Of a stretch of 35,452 nt of DNA, positions 27,907 to 34,820 are shown piece by piece. The translations under genes were made by a program, and so were the position numbers. The notes under the pieces are model-generated. The model had not been told where the DNA came from. It did not search any database and saw only the letters and a program-made list of their open reading frames with translations. The DNA comes from Methylococcaceae bacterium (lineage in GTDB: Bacteria; Pseudomonadota; Gammaproteobacteria; Methylococcales; Methylomonadaceae): contig CANNKH010000006.1 in the NCBI GenBank assembly GCA_947504985.1, positions 1-35,452 on the forward strand, given 5' to 3'. Each line of letters begins with the position of its first letter. Within the stretch, counting starts at the first letter, position 1.

Positions 27907-28052
27907 ACACAATTTACAAAAATAGGCAATCAACTTAAGGCGGGGCAAATTGCTAGGCTTAACCGCCTCGTCTTAGTTGGTAACTCAAAAATACCAAGGA
28001 TGCGCTGACAAAAAAACTTGCGCCTTAGTCTGTTGGCACATCCTAGCCTGCA

Positions 28053-28589
28053 TCAACGTTCAGAAATTCGCATCTCACCATGATCTTGCTCTATATTAAA
28101 GCGCTCTAATACATCCATGCCTAATAAAGGCTGTTCCAAATTGGGCAAAATCATCGCTTTAATATTTTCTAGCTGAAAAGGTCCAAACCTAAGCACAGGC
28201 AACGTTACATAACAGCCATCAGTAATGCCATTGGCAGTATTAGCCGCGACATGGACTTTACAATCAATTTTTGCGGCTACGGCAATTGAAGAAGGTAAAG
28301 CTACGCCAGATGCACCAGTATCAACGACAAAAGTAAATGTCGTGCTATTAACTTCACCTTCTAAAAAATAATGCCCACTATTTCCTTGCCTAATACTTAT
28401 GGTTTTTTGCTCGCGAACTGGCTCTTCCCACTTAGAAACGGTTTGGCCTTCCTCAATACACGGTGATTTTTTATAAACAGTGCCTACCTGAGGATTGTTG
28501 CATTTATAAATCATACCCTCACTCTGTACCCTCAAGCTTATTGAGCTTAAGACAGCTACCAGTAACCACGGTGGCATAATTTTTTCCAT
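28053..28589 (-). CDS. Retropepsin-like aspartic protease, secreted or periplasmic
   Basis: A 178-residue protein with a short hydrophobic leader (about residues 7-23). A cysteine pair (Cys30, Cys44) then lies in a DUF4124-like segment, YKCNNPQVGTVYKKSPC. The C-terminal domain (about 70-175) is a single-lobe retropepsin fold: FVVDTGASGVALP (catalytic Asp90) and the flap-side LLGMDVLERF. This matches the clan AA aspartic proteases of the TIGR02281 type found across proteobacteria, thought to act as homodimers. AGGAGC precedes the ATG at a good distance. It lies between the DUF934 gene and the convergent RTX protease; no functional link to either is visible. Substrate unknown. Confidence 0.85.
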   Translation of the reverse strand: MEKIMPPWLLVAVLSSISLRVQSEGMIYKCNNPQVGTVYKKSPCIEEGQTVSKWEEPVREQKTISIRQGNSGHYFLEGEVNSTTFTFVVDTGASGVALPSSIAVAAKIDCKVHVAANTANGITDGCYVTLPVLRFGPFQLENIKAMILPNLEQPLLGMDVLERFNIEQDHGEMRISER

Positions 28590-28649
28590 GAGCCGCTCCT
28601 TTGTCGCGGTACAAGTTAAGCCAATTATTGGGCAAATATAGATAATCCT

Positions 28650-29102
28650 CTAATTAACCGATTTCTGGTAATTAACCGTAAAATCATTTAGATGGGAAAG
28701 CTCTACAGTTAGATGTTCCGCATTATCTGGTCTAAACGCATTAACACCGACGCGCGATAAATAAAACACTTGATCAGACATATAATGCCCTGTTGCTCTA
28801 ATTTCACCTTGATAACCATAGCGACTTCTCAATAACCACGCTTGAGAAAATAAACGACCGTCGGCAAAATCCGAAAAATCCAATTCAATCAATTGTAAAT
28901 TTGGAAGATCATTGGCAATATCCGCAACAGAATCGACACTGGCAATTCTGACACCTATCTGCCCATTATAATTAAGCAACTGGGTTTTATCTTGCCGCCA
29001 TCTGGCTAATGAGACGGTGATATTACCCGCCTTCGGCTCAGTATCATCAGAGAGATAGCTCCAATTATCATCAATAATCTTTTTGTCTTTAATGACTTGC
29101 AT
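28650..29102 (-). CDS. DUF934 protein associated with sulfite reductase
   Basis: A 150-residue protein matching the DUF934 family, whose genes almost always follow cysI or cysH and which is often annotated as probably involved in sulfite reduction. Family features include VSLARW, GVRIASVDSVADIANDL, LIELDFSDFADGRLFSQAWLLR and the YGYQGEIRATGHYMSDQVFYLSRVGVNAF stretch with its conserved DQ. Its ATG overlaps the last 14 bases of cysI, so the two are translated together. In Pseudomonas the homologue (next to cysI) shares this arrangement. The biochemical role is not established; an electron-transfer or assembly factor is a guess. Confidence 0.9.
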   Translation of the reverse strand: MQVIKDKKIIDDNWSYLSDDTEPKAGNITVSLARWRQDKTQLLNYNGQIGVRIASVDSVADIANDLPNLQLIELDFSDFADGRLFSQAWLLRSRYGYQGEIRATGHYMSDQVFYLSRVGVNAFRPDNAEHLTVELSHLNDFTVNYQKSVN

Positions 29103-30741
29103 AAACTTGCTCCTTAAAAGGCTCGATGCCGACCCGTTTTACCATGTCCAGAAAAGATTCATCGTCCAAGCGCTGCTTAACATAAACATCAAGAATCGTC
29201 GTAATTGCGTGAGTGACTTCGTTTTTGGCAACAGCAGGACCTAGGCGCTCACCAATAGCCGCTTCGTTTTCGGATGATCCGCCTAAGGTTAGCTGATACC
29301 ATTCAGTGCCTTTTTTATCAACCCCCAGTATGCCGATATGACCGACGCTCTGGTGCGCGCAACCGTTCATACAACCAGACATGTTGATTTTTACGTCACC
29401 GATGTCATGCAGGTAATCGATGTCATCAAGCGCTTCGTTAATTTCTTTAGCGATACCAATAGAACCGGCATTGGCAAGCGAACAAAAATCAAGACCCGGG
29501 CAACAAATCATATCGGTTACGGTACCGATATTGGGTGTAGCCAATTTGATTGCATCCAGTTGTTGCCACAAGGGGAATAAATCAGCCTGTTTTACATCGG
29601 CAAAAATCAGGTTTTGTCTATGCGTACTTCTTACTTCGCCAAAACTATACTGATCAGCTAAATCAGCAACCGTATCAAGTTGTGTGTCAGTCATATCACC
29701 CGGAGGGACATCAGGCGCTTTCAACGACAAAAATACAGCGCGATAACCTGATACTTTATGATCTACCGTATTGTGTTTAACCCACAAAGCAAACGCCAGA
29801 TTAGCCTGTTGCTGTTGGGCATAGCTACTATTTTGTGCCGCATCAATTTCATAAGCAGGCGCGACGAACTGCATTTTTAGCGCCTCAATACGCTCATTAC
29901 TTAAAATCTGAGAGTCTTTCGTCAGCAACCATTCCTGTTCAACTAATGCAGCAAATTTTTCCAATCCCGATTCTTTAACCAGTATTTTAATTCGCGCCTT
30001 GTACTTGTTGTCCCGACGACCAAATAGGTTGTATATCCGTAAAATGGCCTCCAGATAAGACAATAAATATTTCTTTTCCAGATAAGGTTTGATGACTTGA
30101 CCGATAACCGGTGTGCGACCCAAACCACCACCTACCAATACTCTAAAGCCAATTTCGCCGGCATCATTTTTGACCAGATGTAAGCCGATGTCATGAAATT
30201 GAGTTGCGGCGCGATCATGTAATGCACCGCTAACAGCAATTTTAAATTTACGAGGTAAGTAATCAAACTCAGGATGCAAGGTTGTCCATTGGCGAATAAT
30301 TTCGCAATACGGACGCGGATCTTCGATTTCATCAACGCAAACACCCGCTAAGTGATCCGATGTGGTATTGCGCATACAGTTACCGCTGGTCTGAATAGCG
30401 TGCATTTGCACACTAGCCAATTCCCCCAAAATATCAGGAACTTGCTCCAACTTGGGCCAATTAAACTGTATATTTTGCCGTGTGGTCAGATGACAATAGT
30501 TTTTGTCGTAAGTACGAGCGATATGGGCTATTTTTCGAAGCTGTCTGGAACTTAGCAGTCCATAAGGGACGGCTATCCTGAGCATTGGAGCATGGGTTTG
30601 AATATAAAGACCATTTCTTAAGCGTAAGGCGCGAAATTGATCGTCAGTAATCTCACCCTTTAAAAACTGTTCGGTTTGCCTTCTAAATTGGGCTACCCGT
30701 TCATTAACAAGGGTTTGGTCGTCGTCGTTATACTGGTACAT
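29089..30741 (-). CDS. cysI: Sulfite reductase hemoprotein (siroheme/4Fe-4S)
   Basis: Reduces sulfite to sulfide for cysteine synthesis. The 550-residue protein has the ferredoxin-like and siroheme half-domains repeated twice. Markers are NYCHLTTRQNIQFNW, MHAIQTSGNCMRNTTSDHLAGVC, GFRVLVGGGLGRTP, and the cluster cysteines Cys414 and Cys420 (CPGLDFC) plus Cys457 and Cys461 (SGCMNGC). The layout resembles Pseudomonas CysI rather than E. coli CysI. No flavoprotein cysJ is adjacent, so the donor may be a ferredoxin or the DUF934 partner; this is inference. A nitrite reductase alternative is less likely given the DUF934 neighbour. A good sigma-70 promoter with an overlapping palindrome lies 46 bases upstream. 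Confidence 0.93.
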   Translation of the reverse strand: MYQYNDDDQTLVNERVAQFRRQTEQFLKGEITDDQFRALRLRNGLYIQTHAPMLRIAVPYGLLSSRQLRKIAHIARTYDKNYCHLTTRQNIQFNWPKLEQVPDILGELASVQMHAIQTSGNCMRNTTSDHLAGVCVDEIEDPRPYCEIIRQWTTLHPEFDYLPRKFKIAVSGALHDRAATQFHDIGLHLVKNDAGEIGFRVLVGGGLGRTPVIGQVIKPYLEKKYLLSYLEAILRIYNLFGRRDNKYKARIKILVKESGLEKFAALVEQEWLLTKDSQILSNERIEALKMQFVAPAYEIDAAQNSSYAQQQQANLAFALWVKHNTVDHKVSGYRAVFLSLKAPDVPPGDMTDTQLDTVADLADQYSFGEVRSTHRQNLIFADVKQADLFPLWQQLDAIKLATPNIGTVTDMICCPGLDFCSLANAGSIGIAKEINEALDDIDYLHDIGDVKINMSGCMNGCAHQSVGHIGILGVDKKGTEWYQLTLGGSSENEAAIGERLGPAVAKNEVTHAITTILDVYVKQRLDDESFLDMVKRVGIEPFKEQVYASH

Positions 30742-30786
30742 AAGTGAGTGTTTTAGAGCCTTTCAGGCGAATAATGACAACTGGCA

Positions 30787-30815
30787 ATCATATACTGCAC
30801 GTCATAAAATGACAA
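30787..30815 (-). promoter_or_regulatory. Sigma-70 promoter of cysI-DUF934
   Basis: On the minus strand TTGTCA (-35, 5 of 6) and TATGAT (-10, 5 of 6) are spaced 17 bases apart, giving a start about 40 bases before the cysI ATG. This is the best-matching promoter in the window. Confidence 0.65.
30801..30813. promoter_or_regulatory. Palindrome GTCATAAAATGAC overlapping the cysI promoter
   Basis: A perfect 5-3-5 palindrome lies within the -35 box and spacer of the cysI promoter, so a bound protein would compete with RNA polymerase. A second perfect 5-3-5 palindrome, ATGGTGATACCAT, is at 30826-30838, 25 bases centre to centre, upstream of both cysI and nhaD. The regulator is unknown. Confidence 0.35.
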
Positions 30816-30901
30816 AATTTATTGTATGGTGATACCATTATCGCCTGAATTTTGGTGTATTTTTTTTAATTTAAACTATAAAAGTAAGTTAGGGGGATTG
30901 T

Positions 30902-32263
30902 GTGGCACGTTTTCTATTAGTGTTTTTTTTAGTCCTGCTAGTGCCGCAAATGGCAATAGCGGAGACCTTTGAAAGTCTCGAAATGACCGGAACGGAACGC
31001 GGCATTTATACCGTTTTGATTTTTATTATCGCTTACGGCTTTGTGATGACAGAAGAATTTACGCATTTGCGTAAATCCAAACCCGTTATTCTTGCCGCCG
31101 GTATTATCTGGGCGCATGCCGCTATTTTAGCGGCACAAAAAGGCGTTCCCATGGAAGACATGCACGCTGCTTTCGAACACGATTTGAAAGAATATGCCGA
31201 GTTAATGTTGTTTTTGCTGGTGGCGATGACTTATATCAATTCTATGGCCGAACGTAACGTGTTCGAAGCCCTGCGTTCGTGGTTGGTCAGAAAGCAATTT
31301 GGTTATCGTAAATTGTTTTTAATAACCGGCATTATCACGTTCTTTTTGTCATCAGTCGCTGACAACCTGACTGCCGCGTTATTAGTCGGTGCGGTAGTGA
31401 TGGCAGTAGGTTCTGATAATCCTAAATTCGTCAGCATCGGTTTTGTTAACTTAGTCGTTGCCGCTAATGCGGGTGGTGCATTCTGTCCCTTTGGTGATAT
31501 TACTACTTTAATGGTCTGGCAGGCTGAATACGCTGAATTCTTCGATTTCTTCAAATTATTTATCCCATCGCTGGTAAATTACGCCGTTCCTGCAGCGGTC
31601 ATGTATTTTGCTGTACCTGATGAACAGCCACTGGAATCCAGTGAAGCGGCGGTGCAATTAAAACCAGGCGCCATTGTCATTTGTGTGATGTTTTTATTGA
31701 CCATTGCCACAGCAGTCAGTTTTAAGCAAGCACTGCATTTACCGCCTTTCATGGGAATGATGGTTGGTCTTTCTGCCTTGATGATTTTTGGTTATGTTTT
31801 AAAAACAAAATACTATGTTGAAGGCGAAGACGGCTTTGATATTTTGGATAAAGTGCGTCATGCCGAATGGGATACCTTACTATTTTTCTTCGGCGTTGTT
31901 TTTGCTGTGGGTGGCTTGGGTTACATCGGCTATCTTGAATTATTGTCCAGCGCAATGTACGAAGGCTTGGGTGCAACCACAGCCAACATCCTGGTGGGCT
32001 TGATTTCAGCGATTGTTGATAACATTCCGGTGATGTTTGCGGTATTGAATATGAATCTGGATATGGATTTATATCAATGGTTACTGGTAACGCTAACTGC
32101 GGGTGTTGGTGGCTCATTATTATCGGTCGGTTCTGCCGCTGGTGTAGCTTTGATGGGACAATCTAACCATAAATATACTTTCTTCAGCCACTTGCAATGG
32201 ACGCCTGCTATTGCTGGAGGTTATGCCGCGAGTATTTTTGCCCATTATCTGATTAATGGATAA
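30902..32263 (+). CDS. nhaD: NhaD-type Na+/H+ antiporter
   Basis: Inner-membrane sodium/proton antiporter of the ion transporter superfamily, used for sodium and pH homeostasis. The 453-residue protein opens with a hydrophobic leader ending A-I-A, then has about 11-12 membrane helices. Family landmarks include FGYRKLFLITGIITFFLSS, SVADNLTAALLVGAVVMA, NAGGAFCPFGDITTLMVW and GLISAIVDNIPVMFAVL, with charged DN and DIT residues inside membrane segments. The start is GTG 30902, well supported by the GGGGGA Shine-Dalgarno seven bases upstream. The gene is divergent from cysI and ends in a strong terminator. Confidence 0.93.
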   Translation: MARFLLVFFLVLLVPQMAIAETFESLEMTGTERGIYTVLIFIIAYGFVMTEEFTHLRKSKPVILAAGIIWAHAAILAAQKGVPMEDMHAAFEHDLKEYAELMLFLLVAMTYINSMAERNVFEALRSWLVRKQFGYRKLFLITGIITFFLSSVADNLTAALLVGAVVMAVGSDNPKFVSIGFVNLVVAANAGGAFCPFGDITTLMVWQAEYAEFFDFFKLFIPSLVNYAVPAAVMYFAVPDEQPLESSEAAVQLKPGAIVICVMFLLTIATAVSFKQALHLPPFMGMMVGLSALMIFGYVLKTKYYVEGEDGFDILDKVRHAEWDTLLFFFGVVFAVGGLGYIGYLELLSSAMYEGLGATTANILVGLISAIVDNIPVMFAVLNMNLDMDLYQWLLVTLTAGVGGSLLSVGSAAGVALMGQSNHKYTFFSHLQWTPAIAGGYAASIFAHYLING

Positions 32264-32298
32264 TTTACACCGTACTTCCTGTGTAATGCTTTAGCTGC

Positions 32299-32340
32299 AA
32301 AAAGGCCGATGGTTTCTAAAAGAAAACCATCGGCCTTTTT
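32299..32340 (+). terminator. Strong rho-independent terminator after nhaD
   Basis: A 17-base perfect stem (32299-32315 with 32324-32340) reads AAAAAGGCCGATGGTTT and its complement, with an 8-base loop, and ends in five T. The A run on the other side makes it potentially bidirectional. It lies 36 bases after the nhaD stop and 30 bases before the next start. Confidence 0.92.
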
Positions 32341-32369
32341 CATTTATACCTCACCTAACTTTTAGCACT

Positions 32370-33614
32370 ATGACGGACAATCCAAATCTCTGGCGGAAGC
32401 TACTCAGTAAGCGGATGCTTATCTGCCTGTTTACTGGCTTCAGTTCTGGTTTGCCTCTATATATTCTGATTAGTCTAATACCGGCATGGTTGCGTTCTGA
32501 AGGTGTAAACTTGCAAGCCATCGGTTTGTTCGCGCTGATTCAGTTACCCTTTACTTGGAAGTTTCTTTGGTCGCCATTGTTTGATCGCTATGCACCACCG
32601 CTTGGACGGCGGCGCGGCTGGCTTTTTATCTTCCAAACAGCATTGTTACTGACTATTCCCGCATTTGGGATGCTTCACCCTGCGCTCAATTTATGGACTA
32701 TCGCCTATCTGTCATTCGTCATGGCATTTTTTAGTGCCTCACAAGATATTGTGCTGGATGCCTATCGCCGAGAATTATTACTTGATAATGAACTTGGACT
32801 TGGTAATGCCATACATGTCAATGCCTACAAAATTGCCGGCTTGATACCAGGCTCGCTATCGCTAATTTTAGCCGACCATTTACCCTGGAGCAGTGTATTT
32901 ATTATCACTGCACTTTTCATGTTGCCGGGTATTGCCATGACACTTTTTGTTAGTGAACCAGCACTTAAAAATGGCGCACCTAAAACGCTGAAAGCCGCCA
33001 TTGTTGAGCCATTTCAGGAATTTGTCGGTCGTAATGGCTTAAAGTCAGCCGGCTTGATACTCGCCTTTATCTTTTTTTATAAACTAGGCGACAGTATGGC
33101 AACCGCACTAGCAACGCCTTTCTATCTGGACATGGGATTTAGCAAAACAGAAATTGGTCTGATCGCTAAAAATGCCGGTTTATGGCCTAGTGTTTTCGGT
33201 GGTTTAGTTGGGGGCATCTGGATGATAAAACTTGGCATCAACCGTGCCTTGTGGATTTTTGGCATAATACAGATGGTTGCTATTTTGGGCTTTGCTTGGC
33301 TGGCAACGATAGGGCATAACTTGTTTGGACTCGCTGGCGTGATAGGTATCGAAGCATTGGGAGTAGGCTTGGGTACAGCTGCTTTCGTCGCATTTATCGC
33401 TCACACGACGCACCCGCTTTACACCGCAACACAATTTGCTTTATTCACTAGCTTGGCTGCGGTGCCACGCACATTTGCCAATGCAGCAACGGGCTATTTA
33501 GTGGAATGGTTTGGCTGGACGTCTTTTTTTCTGTTTTGCTTTGTTATAGCCCTTCCTGGCATGTTACTTTTAATTAAAGTTGCGCCGTGGAATAACCAAG
33601 AAGAATCACTATAA
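32370..33614 (+). CDS. ampG: AmpG-like MFS permease
   Basis: A 414-residue inner-membrane protein with about 12 helices. It matches AmpG muropeptide permeases, which import anhydromuropeptides from peptidoglycan turnover for recycling. The N terminus has FTGFSSGLPLYILISLIPAW followed by the AmpG-typical IGLFALIQLPFTWKFLWSPL, then FDRYAPPLGRRRGW, and SASQDIVLDAYRREL in the central region. The length is shorter than E. coli AmpG (about 490) but similar to many proteobacterial forms. The start is only 30 bases after the nhaD terminator, leaving little room for its own promoter. It overlaps the 3' end of xthA by 6 bases, tail to tail. Confidence 0.85.
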   Translation: MTDNPNLWRKLLSKRMLICLFTGFSSGLPLYILISLIPAWLRSEGVNLQAIGLFALIQLPFTWKFLWSPLFDRYAPPLGRRRGWLFIFQTALLLTIPAFGMLHPALNLWTIAYLSFVMAFFSASQDIVLDAYRRELLLDNELGLGNAIHVNAYKIAGLIPGSLSLILADHLPWSSVFIITALFMLPGIAMTLFVSEPALKNGAPKTLKAAIVEPFQEFVGRNGLKSAGLILAFIFFYKLGDSMATALATPFYLDMGFSKTEIGLIAKNAGLWPSVFGGLVGGIWMIKLGINRALWIFGIIQMVAILGFAWLATIGHNLFGLAGVIGIEALGVGLGTAAFVAFIAHTTHPLYTATQFALFTSLAAVPRTFANAATGYLVEWFGWTSFFLFCFVIALPGMLLLIKVAPWNNQEESL

Positions 33615-34382
33615 AGCGAAATCATAATCCATAATAAGCGGCGCATGATCTGAAAAACGCTCATTTTTATAGATGGATGTTGCTGTCACTTTATCTTTTA
33701 ATGAGGCGCTAATAATTTGATAATCAATGCGCCACCCGACGTTTTTAGCCCATGCCTGCCCTCTGTTTGACCACCAGGTATATTGATCGGCTTCCTGGTT
33801 AATAAGCCGGAAAGCATCTAGCCACTGCCCGTCTGCAAATAATTGCGTCATCCATGCGCGTTCTTCGGGTAGGAAGCCTGAGTTTTTTTGATTGCCCCGC
33901 CAGTTTTTCAAATCGATCTCTTTGTGGGCGATATTCCAGTCACCGCAGATAATAGTGTCACGGCCATTTTCTGCACATTCTTGCAAATAAGGCATAAAAC
34001 GCCCCAAGAAATCGAACTTGATGGTTTGGCGTTCTTCGCCCGATGAACCGGACGGCAAATACAGTGAAATCACACTTAAATTGCCAAATTTCGCCTCAAT
34101 AAAACGGCCTTCGGCATCGAATTCCGGCCAACCAATGCCGCTGATGAGGTTATCGGGCTGTCTTTTGCAATATAACGCGACGCCGCTATAGCCCTTTTTT
34201 TCCGCATCATGATAAAAACAGTGATAGCCTTTCGGATAATAACAGTCCAGATCCAATTGGTGTACTTGGGCTTTGGTTTCTTGTATGCAGATAATGTCAG
34301 CATTCTGCAGCTGCATCCAGTTAAAGAAACCTTTGCGTTCGGCGGAACGGATGCCATTGGCGTTAAAAGAAATGATACGCAT
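33609..34382 (-). CDS. xthA: Exodeoxyribonuclease III
   Basis: AP endonuclease and 3'-5' exonuclease of base-excision repair. The 257-residue protein begins MRIISFNANGIRSA (Asn7) and continues with CIQETKAQ (Glu35), the YSGVALY segment and the catalytic CGDWNIAHKEIDLKN. YTWWSNRGQAWAKNVGWRIDY and the closing SDHAPLIMDYDF provide the late Asp and His. All exonuclease/endonuclease/phosphatase family motifs are present and the length is standard. It is divergent from rpmE across a 96-base spacer and converges with the AmpG-like gene, the two coding ends overlapping by 6 bases. A perfect minus-strand TATAAT sits 40 bases upstream. Confidence 0.95.
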   Translation of the reverse strand: MRIISFNANGIRSAERKGFFNWMQLQNADIICIQETKAQVHQLDLDCYYPKGYHCFYHDAEKKGYSGVALYCKRQPDNLISGIGWPEFDAEGRFIEAKFGNLSVISLYLPSGSSGEERQTIKFDFLGRFMPYLQECAENGRDTIICGDWNIAHKEIDLKNWRGNQKNSGFLPEERAWMTQLFADGQWLDAFRLINQEADQYTWWSNRGQAWAKNVGWRIDYQIISASLKDKVTATSIYKNERFSDHAPLIMDYDFAL

Positions 34383-34397
34383 AAGGTTAAATTCAAG

Positions 34398-34426
34398 TTG
34401 CGGTTTCGTAATGAAAACCGTATTAT
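34398..34426 (+). promoter_or_regulatory. Putative sigma-70 promoter of rpmE
   Basis: TTGCGG (-35, 3 of 6) and TATTAT (-10, 5 of 6) are spaced 17 bases apart, giving a leader of about 45 bases. On the opposite strand the same region gives TATAAT (34422-34427) for xthA, so the two divergent promoters share their -10 region. Confidence 0.45.
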
Positions 34427-34478
34427 ACGCGGCTCTTCAATAAGTTTGTAGCCCGCTTGTGGGTAATGTGAAAGTGAT

Positions 34479-34679
34479 ATGAAACCAGAAATTCATCCTA
34501 ACTATAAACAAATTACTGTAACTTGTGGTTGCGGTAATACTTTTGTGACCGGCTCTGTAATAGCCAAGGATTTGCAGATAGAAGTTTGTTCTGCATGCCA
34601 TCCTTTTTATACCGGCAAACAACGCGTTGTTGATACAGCGGGTCGTGTTGATAAATTCCGTAAACGATACGGAAAATAA
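34479..34679 (+). CDS. rpmE: 50S ribosomal protein L31, zinc-binding type
   Basis: A 66-residue ribosomal protein bridging the 50S and 30S subunits. It starts MKPEIHPNY and carries the zinc ribbon Cys16-x-Cys18 and Cys37-x-x-Cys40 (VTCGCG and [12 protein letters not shown]), so it is the C+ form (RpmE1) rather than the zinc-free YkgM-like form. The C-terminal [11 protein letters not shown] is invariant. The short upstream leader includes GGCT...AGCC pairing and could hold the L31 autoregulatory structure known in gammaproteobacteria; I cannot confirm this by eye. A 13-base-stem hairpin lies about 95 bases downstream. Confidence 0.97.
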   Translation: MKPEIHPNYKQITVTCGCGNTFVTGSVIAKDLQIEVCSACHPFYTGKQRVVDTAGRVDKFRKRYGK

Positions 34680-34772
34680 GTTTTACAGATTATTTATTTG
34701 AACATCACGTTCAAACAAGGTCTGGCGAAAAGCCGACTGTTTAGTCGAATAACATGCTGAATATATACACAA

Positions 34773-34819
34773 ATAAGCACATCAATAGCTAAGCGTTTGC
34801 AGCCTGTTGATGTGCTTAT
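34773..34819. terminator. Bidirectional terminator between rpmE and the cupredoxin gene
   Basis: ATAAGCACATCAA (34773-34785) pairs perfectly with TTGATGTGCTTAT (34807-34819) around a 21-base loop that can form a few extra pairs. The stem begins one base after the cupredoxin stop and is followed by T-rich but interrupted sequence on both strands. It separates convergent genes. Confidence 0.6.
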
Positions 34820-34820
34820 C

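Noticed and set aside
27907-28052. Terminator between the convergent RTX protease and retropepsin genes
   Set aside because: AGGCGG/CCGCCT can pair over a 19-base loop and GGATG/CATCC further on, but both stems are short and lack a T tract.
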